Shown here piece after piece: positions 9,984 to 18,110 of a DNA stretch of 58,671 nucleotides. Location of the stretch: assembly GCA_030690365.1 (NCBI GenBank), contig JAUYGX010000143.1:1-58671 (forward strand), read 5' to 3'. A program made the translations under genes and the position numbers. This DNA is from Bacteroidales bacterium. Its GTDB lineage: Bacteria; Bacteroidota; Bacteroidia; Bacteroidales; F082. Within the stretch, counting starts at the first letter, position 1; each line of letters opens with the position of its first letter. The notes under the pieces are model-generated. The model did no database searches and was not told where the DNA came from. It saw only the letters and a program-made list of their open reading frames with translations.

Positions 9984-10107
9984 TTATGATTTTTGGATTT
10001 GGGATTTAGGATTTAGGATTTAGGATTTGGGATTTATGATTTGGGATTTCTTGCCTGCCGATAGGTAGGAGGATTTTATGATTTAGGATTTATGATTTAT
10101 GATTTGG
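9984..10107. repeat. Degenerate GATTTAG/GATTTGG heptamer tandem repeat
   Basis: About a dozen imperfect 7-bp units (GATTTAG, GATTTGG, GATTTAT) between the divergent tricorn and htpG genes. The tract is interrupted at 10054-10069 by a small palindrome with CCTGCC and GGTAGG arms around GATA, resembling the palindrome at 6420-6439. The repeat lies directly upstream of htpG, so unit number could affect its promoter. Confidence 0.8.
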
Positions 10108-10177
10108 ACATTTTGTCACCTTAATTGTCATGGCACAGCCTTTGATTTACTGCACTCCAAAATCAAATCATCAAATC

Positions 10178-12094
10178 ATGACAGTACAAAAAGGTAAAAT
10201 TGGTATTAAGACCGAGGATATTTTTCCGATTATTAAAAAATTCCTCTATTCCGATCACGAGATTTTTCTCAGGGAACTGGTTTCAAATGCTACCGATGCC
10301 ACTCAAAAACTGAAAACGCTGGCTTCGCTGGGTAAATTCTCAGGCGAACTGGGCGATTTAACCATCCATGTGGAAGTCGACAAAAAGAAGAAAACCATCA
10401 CCGTGCGCGACCGGGGTATCGGTATGACGGCCGAAGAAGTGGAAAAATACATCAACCAGATTGCTTTTTCGAGTGCCGAAGAATTTGTGAAAAAATTTAA
10501 AACCAAGAGTCAGGCCGAAACCAATGCCATTATTGGTCATTTTGGATTGGGATTTTATTCTTCGTTCATGGTTTCCGAACAAGTTGAAATCAAAACAAAA
10601 ACCTATAAAAAAGGTGGCCAAACCAAGGCCGTTCGCTGGGAATGCGATGGAAGCCCGGATTATACACTGGAAGAAATTGAAAAAGCCGACCGCGGAACTG
10701 AAATCATCTTGCACATCGATGATGAAAACAAAGAGTTTCTGGAGGATTACCGAGTTGAACAACTGTTGACTAAATACTGTAAATTCCTTCCGGTACCCAT
10801 TCAATTTGGAACCAAGAAAGAATTTGAACCCATCGAAGGGAAACTGGATAAGGATGGCAATCCTGAAACACAGGAAGTTGAAAAACCAAATATCATCAAC
10901 AATCCTGATCCGCTTTGGAAAAAGAAACCTGCTGATGCTACCGACGAGGATTACAAGAAATTCTATCGCGAACTGTATCCCTACAGTTTTGAAGAGCCGC
11001 TTTTCCACATCCATTTAAATGTGGATTATCCTTTTAACCTGACCGGTATTTTGTATTTCCCCAAGCTGAAAAAGGATTACGAAATGCAACGCAATAAAAT
11101 TCAATTGTATAGCAATCAGGTGTTTGTAACTGATTCTGTGGAAGGCATTGTGCCTGATTTTCTAACTCTGTTGCATGGCGTGATCGATTCACCGGATATT
11201 CCGTTAAATGTGAGCCGCTCGTACCTGCAAAGCGATGGTGCCGTTAAGAAGATCAATGGATACATCTCCCGCAAGGTGGCCGACAAACTGGACGAACTCT
11301 TTAAAAAAGACCGTGAAGCCTTCGAGAAGAAATGGGACGATATCAAGATTTTTATCGAGTACGGCATGGTTTCGGAAGAGAAATTCTACGAAAAAGCGGA
11401 GAAATTTGCCCTCTTTAAAAATACCGAAGGCAAGTACTTTACTTTTGAAGAGTACAAGAAACACATCGAAAAAACCCAGGAAAATAAAGACAAAAAACTG
11501 GTTTATCTCTATGCCACCAACCGTGATGAGCAATATAGCTACATCGACAGCGCCGTTTCGCGTGGTTACGATGTGCTGATGATGGATGGTGTACTCGACA
11601 ATCATTTTATCAATTCGCTGGAACAAAAATTTAAAGATTCCACTTTTGCACGGGTCGATTCAAATACCATCGACAAGCTCATCAACAAGGAAGATGAAAT
11701 GCCATCGAAGCTCGACGACAAACAGAAAGAAACCCTAAAGGAAGTGTTTGAGCGCAACATCAACAAGGAAACTTTCCATGTGGTTTTTGAGAGCCTTAGC
11801 GAGTCGGATCTGCCGGTAACCATTACTCAAAACGAATTTATGCGCCGCATGAAGGACATGGAGGCGCTGGGTGGTAATGGCATGATGATGGGCATGGGCG
11901 GTTTCCCCGAATCGTACGACCTCATTGTAAATGCCAACAACAACCTGATTACCAAAATCATGGACGAAGGCGATGCCGCGAAGCAGGATCAGTTGGTAAA
12001 ACAATTGTACGACCTGGCCCGCTTATCAAAAAACCTCCTGAAAGGCAAAGAACTGAATGACTTTGTGAAGAGGAGTGTGAGTATTATTGAGTAA
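10178..12094 (+). CDS. htpG: Chaperone HtpG (Hsp90)
   Basis: ATP-dependent cytosolic chaperone, 638 residues. It has the GHKL ATPase motifs: the Asn in LVSNATDA, the DRGIGM loop and GHFGLGFYSSF. The middle domain contains the conserved NVSRSYLQ segment. The C-terminus is long enough for dimerisation and includes a Gly/Met-rich stretch near GGNGMMMGMGG. An in-frame ATG at 10130 exists, but the start at 10178 (MTVQKGKIGI) agrees with the family. A strong terminator follows 47 bp downstream. No recognisable heat-shock operator was found upstream; the region holds the heptamer repeat. Confidence 0.97.
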   Translation: MTVQKGKIGIKTEDIFPIIKKFLYSDHEIFLRELVSNATDATQKLKTLASLGKFSGELGDLTIHVEVDKKKKTITVRDRGIGMTAEEVEKYINQIAFSSAEEFVKKFKTKSQAETNAIIGHFGLGFYSSFMVSEQVEIKTKTYKKGGQTKAVRWECDGSPDYTLEEIEKADRGTEIILHIDDENKEFLEDYRVEQLLTKYCKFLPVPIQFGTKKEFEPIEGKLDKDGNPETQEVEKPNIINNPDPLWKKKPADATDEDYKKFYRELYPYSFEEPLFHIHLNVDYPFNLTGILYFPKLKKDYEMQRNKIQLYSNQVFVTDSVEGIVPDFLTLLHGVIDSPDIPLNVSRSYLQSDGAVKKINGYISRKVADKLDELFKKDREAFEKKWDDIKIFIEYGMVSEEKFYEKAEKFALFKNTEGKYFTFEEYKKHIEKTQENKDKKLVYLYATNRDEQYSYIDSAVSRGYDVLMMDGVLDNHFINSLEQKFKDSTFARVDSNTIDKLINKEDEMPSKLDDKQKETLKEVFERNINKETFHVVFESLSESDLPVTITQNEFMRRMKDMEALGGNGMMMGMGGFPESYDLIVNANNNLITKIMDEGDAAKQDQLVKQLYDLARLSKNLLKGKELNDFVKRSVSIIE

Positions 12095-12140
12095 TACACC
12101 TATAGCCAGAGCATCGGATTGAACTCTGCAACTATTTTTT

Positions 12141-12176
12141 AAAGCCCTGAAATGAAAAGTTTCGGGGCTTTTTTTG
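12141..12176 (+). terminator. Terminator of htpG
   Basis: An 11-bp stem (AAGCCCTGAAA with TTTCGGGGCTT, one G-T pair) with a 7-nt loop, then a T tract. Confidence 0.9.
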
Positions 12177-12276
12177 TTCAAGAATTATTACACTTTATAC
12201 GGTTAGTTCAACAGTTGATTCTATTCGATATTTTTTCAGCATATTTTATCAATAGAATTTGTTGCAAATTAAATAT

Positions 12277-12284
12277 TAATTTTG
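12277..12284 (+). promoter_or_regulatory. Promoter -7 element of the first T9SS cargo gene
   Basis: TAATTTTG matches TAnnTTTG, with a TTTG at 12258-12261 as a possible -33 element (spacing slightly short). The ATG follows 12 bases downstream, so the leader would be very short. Confidence 0.45.
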
Positions 12285-12296
12285 TTACTTTATAGG

Positions 12297-13841
12297 ATGA
12301 AAAATTTACAACGAATTATAATACTTGTACCGTTTATTGTTTGTCAATTTATGCTAAAGGCACAGCATTGGCCAGTTATTATCGGGGACAATATCAGTAC
12401 TACCAATGCTTCATTAATTGAAGATTATGACAAAGGGTATTTGCTGGGTAATTGGAATTATAAAACACCCGCTTATACAAATTACGGCTGGATTGTTAAA
12501 ACCAATATTAACGGTGATCTGTTGTGGGATAAAACCTTTGGGGATGGTGAATATTCAATGTACTTTTCAGATGTAAACCGCACCGTTAACAACGAGATTA
12601 TAATCAGTGGTGCTATTGGTAAATATGACAATATCTACGATCAGGATCCCTTGTTTTTAAAGCTCAATGTTTGTGGGGAAGTGGAATGGTGCACGGTACT
12701 CCATAAAGAAGGGTCGACAGGCGATGATTCAGGAACGAGAATAGTGGAATTACCCGATGGGGGCTATATTGGCTTGATAAAATACTACGGGGCGCAATAT
12801 CAAACCATCCGCATCAGCCTGGTCAGGATGGATGCGTATGGAGAGCCACTGTGGATTCAACACTTGGCACAAGGTGATACCACCATTTTTAATGAAGAAG
12901 CCTATGACCTCATTGTTACTTCCGACTACAATTATTTGGTGGCAGGGCGTTGTTACAGTTCAGGCGGACATCCCTTTTTTATCATGACAAACCCGCAGGG
13001 AAATGAAATTTGGGACTTAAAATGGAACAATCAGAATGTGCAGGGAGGAAACGTTGATCGGGTCATAGAAAAAAACAATGGAATTTTTTATGCCTCGGGT
13101 GGAGGAAAATATGGTTTTTACACGCATCCTGTCTTATTTAAGTTTGATGGTGATGGCCGTGAACTTTATTATCGATTATTATTGGGCGATAGCTTAAGGG
13201 GTGGCGGGGCAGTGCCACTTACCATGTTAAGCGACACCACTTTCGCAATTGGTTACAGTTGGCGTACCAGCTCAAACCCCAATGATGGGAATTCAGAAAT
13301 AGCCACCATCGACACCCTGGGCAATGTTATCGACCATAGGTGGTTGCAGGAAGAAAACAGACCGCCTTCAAATATCATTAAAACATTTGACGGGAAAATT
13401 GTAGTCGCAGGACATTATGCCCCGGATGGCAATATAGATATTTTCCTTTGGAAGGTGAATAATCGGCTGGAAGACGACAGCCTCTATACCCGGGCGTTTG
13501 TCTACGATTCTCTTTGTTCGTACCCGATAACCTCTGACACCATTGATTTGTCGTGTGGAGTACATGTGGATATTGACGAAATTCCCACAAAAGAAGCCTA
13601 TGATCATCCATTGGTTGTATTCCCAAATCCCGCATCACACATTTTAAATATTGAAACCAAGCCATATGTAGATCAGCGTGTTGAGATCATGAGTTCATCA
13701 GGCATCACATTTCAAAAAGTAAACCTGCCTGACTCCGGTCAGCTCACATTGGATATTTCCACCTGGCCTCATGGCTTATACCTTTTGTGTTTGTTCGAAG
13801 AAGACAGGTATGTGCGGTCGGTAAAGTTTTTGGTCAACTAA
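12297..13841 (+). CDS. Secreted protein with T9SS sorting domain
   Basis: A 514-residue protein with an N-terminal signal peptide (MKNLQRIIILVPFIVCQFML, cleavage near KAQ). The body contains repeated strands like those of delta-60 or kelch-type beta-propellers, with recurrent DAYGEPLW- and DTLGNV-type turns. The last 80 residues form a type A C-terminal sorting domain: VFPNPASHILNIE, then a central strand block, ending WPHGLYLLCLF and KFLVN. It should be exported by the type IX system and attached to the cell surface. The ATG at 12297 is preferred to a TTG 15 bp upstream. Followed 19 bp later by another T9SS cargo gene. The substrate is unknown. Confidence 0.82.
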   Translation: MKNLQRIIILVPFIVCQFMLKAQHWPVIIGDNISTTNASLIEDYDKGYLLGNWNYKTPAYTNYGWIVKTNINGDLLWDKTFGDGEYSMYFSDVNRTVNNEIIISGAIGKYDNIYDQDPLFLKLNVCGEVEWCTVLHKEGSTGDDSGTRIVELPDGGYIGLIKYYGAQYQTIRISLVRMDAYGEPLWIQHLAQGDTTIFNEEAYDLIVTSDYNYLVAGRCYSSGGHPFFIMTNPQGNEIWDLKWNNQNVQGGNVDRVIEKNNGIFYASGGGKYGFYTHPVLFKFDGDGRELYYRLLLGDSLRGGGAVPLTMLSDTTFAIGYSWRTSSNPNDGNSEIATIDTLGNVIDHRWLQEENRPPSNIIKTFDGKIVVAGHYAPDGNIDIFLWKVNNRLEDDSLYTRAFVYDSLCSYPITSDTIDLSCGVHVDIDEIPTKEAYDHPLVVFPNPASHILNIETKPYVDQRVEIMSSSGITFQKVNLPDSGQLTLDISTWPHGLYLLCLFEEDRYVRSVKFLVN

Positions 13842-13860
13842 TATTTAAAAATTATTTCGT

Positions 13861-15045
13861 ATGAAAACAAAATTTCGACTCATGGTATTTTTTGTGATTT
13901 GCTGGTTTTTTTCCACTCTCAATCACGCCTATGCTCAGCGAGCCACTTCGCAGGAGCTTCCAAATACTATTTTTTGTGAGATCAATGCAACAATTGTTGA
14001 CAACGATTCTTCGTGTCAAGTGGAATGGAGCAACCTCTGGTATTGGTATTGGGATGATGGCAGTTGCGAAGAATATCTGGCATGGATGGGTCCTGATGGA
14101 GAAGTTGTAAATAAATTTGAACTTTCGGGCGGACCTGTGCAAATAGTTGGTGGTGAAATATATGTGGGAGATGGCAGCTTTCCCAATGGAGGATCATTTC
14201 TGGGTACTGATTTTTTGTTGGTGGCCTACGACAACGATGGTGAAAATGGCATGCCGGGTACTTTGGTGGATTCGGTGGTTATTACAGTAGAAAATTACGA
14301 GTGGGTGCGTTGCGAAGGTTTAAATGCCTTTGACGAAGATGGTGTTTTCTATCTCGGGATGAGGCAATTGTTATACCCACCCAATGTGGCACCTACAGGC
14401 GTTGATAACGATTTGCCTTCCATGAATAATTCATATATCAGACAACCTTTTACAGGACAATGGCTGGTGCCATCAAACCAGGATTTTATGATCAGGGCGT
14501 TTACTTGTAATGCAAGCAAACAGGTAAGTTCTTCTTTGCCAAATGACTATGCAAATATTGTAGTATCCAGGATATCAGATTTTAATCCCGCGCAGGGTGA
14601 AACACCCGAAGATGGGGTGTTAACAGTGATTGATTCTGTAGTTGGGATGCCTGCTTTATATTTTGATACCACCATGGTTTCGCTGCCAGATGGATATTAT
14701 GCCTACGGTTTAAAGAGGTTAACTAACGGAGATTCCACCTATAGCGATTGGAGCTATTCAAATGCGGTGTATCACATTTTAACCTCGATTGAAGACGTAA
14801 TATCAAAAGAGATTTTTTCTGTTTACCCAAATCCGACTCATGCAAAAGTAGTTGTGCGTGCAGAAGCCGGCGTAAATAATACCATACAAGTTACTGATAT
14901 CATCGGACGTATTGTCTTTCGATCAGATTTACCATTGTCGGGAGAAATGTCCATATATGTTTCAGGTTGGCCCAAGGGATTGTATTTTGTTAGTTTAACA
15001 AATAGCGGAATGAGGAATAAAGCGATTAAGCTGGTGGTTGATTGA
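13861..15045 (+). CDS. Secreted protein with T9SS sorting domain
   Basis: A 394-residue protein with a clear signal peptide (cleavage after AYAQ) and a C-terminal type A sorting domain, FSVYPNPTHAKVVVRAEAG through WPKGLYFVSLTN to IKLVVD. The middle region has no recognised catalytic domain; it is rich in Trp, Asp and Gly and looks like beta-sandwich material. It lies 19 bp downstream of the other T9SS gene and ends at a strong hairpin, so the two are probably one operon of surface proteins. Function unknown. Confidence 0.8.
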   Translation: MKTKFRLMVFFVICWFFSTLNHAYAQRATSQELPNTIFCEINATIVDNDSSCQVEWSNLWYWYWDDGSCEEYLAWMGPDGEVVNKFELSGGPVQIVGGEIYVGDGSFPNGGSFLGTDFLLVAYDNDGENGMPGTLVDSVVITVENYEWVRCEGLNAFDEDGVFYLGMRQLLYPPNVAPTGVDNDLPSMNNSYIRQPFTGQWLVPSNQDFMIRAFTCNASKQVSSSLPNDYANIVVSRISDFNPAQGETPEDGVLTVIDSVVGMPALYFDTTMVSLPDGYYAYGLKRLTNGDSTYSDWSYSNAVYHILTSIEDVISKEIFSVYPNPTHAKVVVRAEAGVNNTIQVTDIIGRIVFRSDLPLSGEMSIYVSGWPKGLYFVSLTNSGMRNKAIKLVVD

Positions 15046-15048
15046 TCT

Positions 15049-15084
15049 AAACCTGACAGTTTTTTTTTTTAACCTGTCAGGTTT
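15049..15084 (+). terminator. Terminator of the T9SS cargo operon
   Basis: A perfect 11-bp stem, AAACCTGACAG and CTGTCAGGTTT, around a 14-nt T-rich loop, starting 4 bp after the stop codon. Confidence 0.75.
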
Positions 15085-15088
15085 ATAT

Positions 15089-15096
15089 TAATTTTG
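15089..15096 (+). promoter_or_regulatory. Promoter -7 element upstream of the Cys4 protein
   Basis: TAATTTTG matches TAnnTTTG; it lies 19 bases before the ATG at 15116 and right after the preceding terminator. Confidence 0.45.
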
Positions 15097-15115
15097 TCAA
15101 AAGATTTTTATTGCC

Positions 15116-15703
15116 ATGCAAAGCGACCACCACATCAAAATTGAAATACCCACCCGTTTTTTTTCGGATGCCGAAGAAAAGCCCTTTGAGTTTTGTCAGG
15201 TGTGTGGCAAATTGCTTTTGAAAGAGGGCGTTAGTTATGTGGTGGAAAAAGCCATTAAAAACTACCCCGGCCATGATTTTTCGTCCACCATTTACGAAAT
15301 GGCCATTTGCGTGGATTGCCACAAGGAAATTCAGAAATCCATGTCGCAGGAGTCCATGCAAAACTTGCAGATATATTATCAGACGGTGATGGAGAAAAAG
15401 GGCCATCAACCTATGTATATCGATCTGAGTACCTTTAATCTGGATACCTGGCTTTCGACGTGCTTTTTTAAAGGAGGCGAGATTAAAGACATGGACGAAT
15501 ACCAGGTGGTAGCGCAGTTTGAAGGCGACAAAATGTTGCTGACCATGCCTCCGATGGTGATTGGTTCGGCGGCCATGGGCGAAATGGCGGCTTTGATGTC
15601 GGATAAAACCACCGATGAAATGAACGACTTCCGAAACCGGTTTATGGGTCCTTCGCCCGAAATTGAAGAACTGCTCTACGGTAAAAAGCTCCTTTTGTTA
15701 TAA
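15116..15703 (+). CDS. Unrecognised Cys4 (zinc-ribbon-like) protein
   Basis: A 195-residue, probably cytoplasmic protein with no signal peptide or membrane segment. Two CxxC pairs, Cys27/Cys30 (FCQVCGK) and Cys65/Cys68 (ICVDCHK), suggest one structural zinc site near the N-terminus. A Met- and Gly-rich C-terminal half (PPMVIGSAAMGEMAAL) follows and ends in an acidic stretch. I do not recognise the family. It stands alone with its own -7 promoter element, between the T9SS genes and msrA. Confidence 0.75.
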   Translation: MQSDHHIKIEIPTRFFSDAEEKPFEFCQVCGKLLLKEGVSYVVEKAIKNYPGHDFSSTIYEMAICVDCHKEIQKSMSQESMQNLQIYYQTVMEKKGHQPMYIDLSTFNLDTWLSTCFFKGGEIKDMDEYQVVAQFEGDKMLLTMPPMVIGSAAMGEMAALMSDKTTDEMNDFRNRFMGPSPEIEELLYGKKLLLL

Positions 15704-15727
15704 TTTAACAAATCTTTTAGGTTTTTA

Positions 15728-15760
15728 TTTGTTAATAAAGGGGTAAGTCGTTTACTTTTG
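15728..15760 (+). promoter_or_regulatory. Promoter of msrA (-33 and -7 elements)
   Basis: TTTG at 15728-15731 and TACTTTTG at 15753-15760, 21 bases between them, the best two-part match to the Bacteroidota promoter in the window. It predicts a leader of about 100 nt. The -33 box overlaps one arm of a weak hairpin (TTAACAAAT and ATTTGTTAA). Confidence 0.6.
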
Positions 15761-15865
15761 AGCTTCTGTTTACAACAGAGAGTAAAAAGAGTTAATTGCT
15801 AACAACGAGTGTTCCGGTTTCAATGGTTGTACTTTGAAAGGGACAGGTAAAATAAGGATAAATTT

Positions 15866-16408
15866 ATGGAGAATTCAGGTAATCAAACAGCTACCTTTGG
15901 CACCGGTTGTTTCTGGTGTTCCGAAGCTATATTTTTACGGCTGAAGGGAGTTCGGAGTGTAACCTCCGGTTATAGTGGGGGAACGAAAGAAAATCCTACT
16001 TATGATGAGGTTTGTTCAGGAGAAACCGGACATGCCGAAGTGATACAGGTAGTTTTCGATCCCAATGAGATATCGTATAAAGAGTTGCTGGAGGTTTTCT
16101 GGAAAACCCATGATCCCACCACCTTAAACCGCCAGGGAGATGATGTGGGAACTCAGTACCGCTCGGTCGTTTTCTATCACAATGCCGAACACGAGCAACT
16201 GGCCAAATCTTATTTGGAAGCACTTGAGCAAGCTGGTATTTGGGAGGAACCCATTGTAACTGAGATTGCTCCTTTTGCTGTTTTTTATCCTTCGGAAGCC
16301 TATCATGAGGATTATTATTCCAAAAATCCGGGCAATGGGTATTGCAATCTGGTGATTACACCAAAAATTGAAAAGTTTAAAAAGGTTTTTTCTGATAAGT
16401 TGAAGTAG
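15866..16408 (+). CDS. msrA: Peptide methionine sulfoxide reductase MsrA
   Basis: Repairs methionine-S-sulfoxide in oxidised proteins using thioredoxin; 180 residues, cytoplasmic. The catalytic motif GCFWCSEA lies near the N-terminus, followed by the family segments GYSGG, GHAEVIQV and TQYRSVVF. A C-terminal cysteine in GNGYCNLV could act as the resolving residue. No MsrB domain is fused. The last 115 bp of the gene are duplicated about 430 bp downstream as a decayed fragment. Confidence 0.96.
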   Translation: MENSGNQTATFGTGCFWCSEAIFLRLKGVRSVTSGYSGGTKENPTYDEVCSGETGHAEVIQVVFDPNEISYKELLEVFWKTHDPTTLNRQGDDVGTQYRSVVFYHNAEHEQLAKSYLEALEQAGIWEEPIVTEIAPFAVFYPSEAYHEDYYSKNPGNGYCNLVITPKIEKFKKVFSDKLK

Positions 16409-16989
16409 GAGAGGGGCAAATATTCCTCGCAAAGACCGCAAAGAGGGAGCGCGCAAAGAGCGCAAACTGAGTGTGTGCCTGTAAGCGGGTAAAACTATTG
16501 TACCCTTTGCGTCCTTAGCGTATTTTGCCTTTGCGCACTTTGCGTGAACCCTTCATGCGTAAGCCATTTCAGTCCCTATTTCCTGACTTCGACACTTGGG
16601 TGTCCCAGATCATTATTACCTCTGTAGAATTGCATAAACTCGATTTTGAATAATTTTTTTCATAAATACTCAACTGTAGAGCAGTTAAGTTTAGTTTGGG
16701 TGTCCCAGTGTCGAGGTCAGTGGAAGCCTATCATGAGGATTATTATTCCAAAAATCCGGGCAATGTTATTGCAATCTGGTGATTACACCAAAAATTGAAA
16801 AGTTTAAAAAGGTTTTTTCTGATAAGTTGAAGTAGGAGAGGGGCTTCATCCCACGCAGAGATCGCAAAGAGGGAGCGCGCAAAGAGCGCAAAGTGAGTGT
16901 CTGTTAGCAGGTAAAACTATTGTACCCTTTGCGTCCTTAGCGTATTTTGCCTTTGCGTACTTTGCGTGAACCCTTCATGCGTAAGCCAT
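16294..16989. repeat. Duplication of the msrA 3' end with CGCAAAG hairpins and a 138-bp insert
   Basis: Copy 1 (16294-16567) and copy 2 (16722-16989) are near identical direct repeats, about 270 bp each. Each holds the msrA tail and a large inverted repeat made of CGCAAAG-type words (arms about 16428-16466 and 16505-16545; about 16855-16893 and 16927-16968). The spacer contains a 138-bp segment with near-perfect 14-bp inverted ends, CTGACTTCGACACT (16583-16596) and AGTGTCGAGGTCAG (16707-16720), and two copies of TGGGTGTCCCAG. There is no open frame in the spacer. Confidence 0.85.
16722..16835 (+). pseudogene. Decayed copy of the msrA C-terminus
   Basis: Encodes the last 38 codons of msrA but lacks one base in the Asn-Gly-Tyr region, which breaks the frame, and has no start. 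Product of the local direct duplication. Confidence 0.8.
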
Positions 16990-17013
16990 AAAGCCTGATT
17001 ATCAAAATTAAAT

Positions 17014-17047
17014 ACAAAAAAAAACCGCAGAATTTCTACGGTTTTTG
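17014..17047 (-). terminator. Terminator of rpsP
   Basis: On the minus strand, a stem of AAACCGTAGAA and TTCTGCGGTTT (one mismatch) with almost no loop, followed by a run of nine T residues. Confidence 0.85.
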
Positions 17048-17064
17048 TGTGATTAGCAATTGAA

Positions 17065-17685
17065 CTATTCTTCAGTTGCAGGTGTTTCTTCAGTAGTTTC
17101 TTCTACTGGTTCTTCAGCAGGTTCTTCGGCTGGTGTTTCATCAGCAACTTTTGGATTTGCTGCGGCAGCAGCATCTTCCCTGGCTTTTTTAGCATCCTGA
17201 GCCGCTTTTACCTGAGCTTCAAGCTCGGCAGCTTTAATCCTGGCAATTTCGGCAGCACGTGCCTCATTTACTTTTGCTTCAGCTTCAATTCTGGCTTTAA
17301 ACTGAGTGCGGGTTTCTTCAATTTTTTCACTGATTTTGGCAGCTTGCTTGGCTTCTTTTTCTTTCAACCATGCTTGCAATTTCACCTCAGCCTGAGCTTC
17401 GGTCAAAGCGCCTTTTTGAACTCCCTTCATCAGGTGATTTTTGTACAATACGCCGGTAAACGACAGAATTGAACGTACGGTGTCAGTGGGCTGAGCACCA
17501 TTTTGCAACCATTTCAATGCTTTTTCTGCATCCAGGTTGATTTCTGCTGGGTTGTGTACCGGATTATAAGTGCCAATCTTCTCTATAAATTTTCCATCCC
17601 GTGGTGCACGACCATCCGCTACAACGATATGATAAAAGGCAGCGCCTTTTTTACCATGTCGCGATAATCTTATCTTAGCTGGCAT
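17065..17685 (-). CDS. rpsP: 30S ribosomal protein S16, extended form
   Basis: Component of the small ribosomal subunit. Residues 1-80 are canonical S16 ([40 protein letters not shown]). The remaining 125 residues are an Ala/Lys/Glu-rich, coiled-coil-like extension ending in repeated acidic EEPAEEP-type motifs. Family members in most phyla are 80-90 residues; extended S16 is common in Bacteroidota. The usual neighbours rimM and trmD are absent here, and the gene stands alone with its own terminator. A CATCTTTG at 17731-17738 (minus strand) is a near-match -7 element. Confidence 0.96.
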   Translation of the reverse strand: MPAKIRLSRHGKKGAAFYHIVVADGRAPRDGKFIEKIGTYNPVHNPAEINLDAEKALKWLQNGAQPTDTVRSILSFTGVLYKNHLMKGVQKGALTEAQAEVKLQAWLKEKEAKQAAKISEKIEETRTQFKARIEAEAKVNEARAAEIARIKAAELEAQVKAAQDAKKAREDAAAAANPKVADETPAEEPAEEPVEETTEETPATEE

Positions 17686-17854
17686 AACTAGTTGTTATTT
17701 AATGATTAAAACTGTTTTTAAAAACGGCTGCAAAGATGCGGATAATTTTGCACAATTGAAAGGATTATTTCAATTATGTTAACACTTTTAATTCGATAGC
17801 CTATTATCCGGTGAGGCAGGATTGTTGCGATCAATCCTTGTTTGGTTTGATTCT

Positions 17855-17885
17855 AAAAAAAGCCATCCGCCGACAACCCGATGGC
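17855..17885 (-). terminator. Minus-strand terminator upstream of rpsP
   Basis: GCCATC (17880-17885 on the complement) pairs with GATGGC (17862-17867) and is followed by seven T residues. No known gene precedes it on this strand, which suggests a short separate transcript. Confidence 0.7.
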
Positions 17886-17939
17886 AGTCATTGATTTTTA
17901 AGAAATGATTTTTGAAATCACTTTTTTTTGCGAACAATT
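17855..17939 (-). ncRNA. Candidate small RNA between rpsP and dnaE
   Basis: A minus-strand unit of about 85-90 nt. It is framed by a -7 element TAACTTTG (17945-17952) and the terminator at 17855-17885. It contains a second hairpin from TGATTT and AAATCA arms near 17905-17920. It ends before the rpsP promoter region, so it is not simply the rpsP leader. No match to a known RNA family is recognised. Confidence 0.4.
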
Positions 17940-17944
17940 CCGCT

Positions 17945-17952
17945 CAAAGTTA
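17945..17952 (-). promoter_or_regulatory. Divergent -7 element driving the candidate small RNA
   Basis: Minus-strand TAACTTTG, 33 bp from the identical plus-strand element of dnaE at 17985-17992. Confidence 0.4.
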
Positions 17953-17984
17953 TTAACACAACAGGTTTCAATAGTCAATTTATC

Positions 17985-17992
17985 TAACTTTG
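17985..17992 (+). promoter_or_regulatory. Promoter -7 element of dnaE
   Basis: TAACTTTG matches TAnnTTTG and gives a leader of about 110 nt before the ATG at 18111. Confidence 0.45.
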
Positions 17993-18110
17993 TAAGTTCA
18001 GCAAAAAAATCATAATTCGCATTAAACCAGTAGGCTACAACTATTTTTCAAACAAGTTCGACTGAAAGTGCTGATTTAATTTAACTCATGAACTAAAGAA
18101 AACTTACTGC

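Noticed and set aside
9984-10107. CRISPR-like array
   Set aside because: The units are 7 bp, contiguous and without spacers; this is a simple tandem repeat.
10358-11014. A 218-codon open frame antisense to htpG
   Set aside because: It lies wholly inside the well-conserved htpG coding sequence, has low-complexity Phe-rich composition, no family similarity and no promoter; it is a shadow frame.
12282-12296. TTG start for the first T9SS protein
   Set aside because: It overlaps the -7 promoter element; the ATG at 12297 gives a proper signal peptide.
16568-16721. An insertion sequence with a transposase in the msrA spacer
   Set aside because: The spacer is only 154 bp and has no open frame; at most it is a non-autonomous element.
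17853-17891. A 12-codon open frame across the minus-strand terminator upstream of rpsP
   Set aside because: It starts at ATG and ends in the T tract, but it is explained by the hairpin itself; too short, with no sign of translation.
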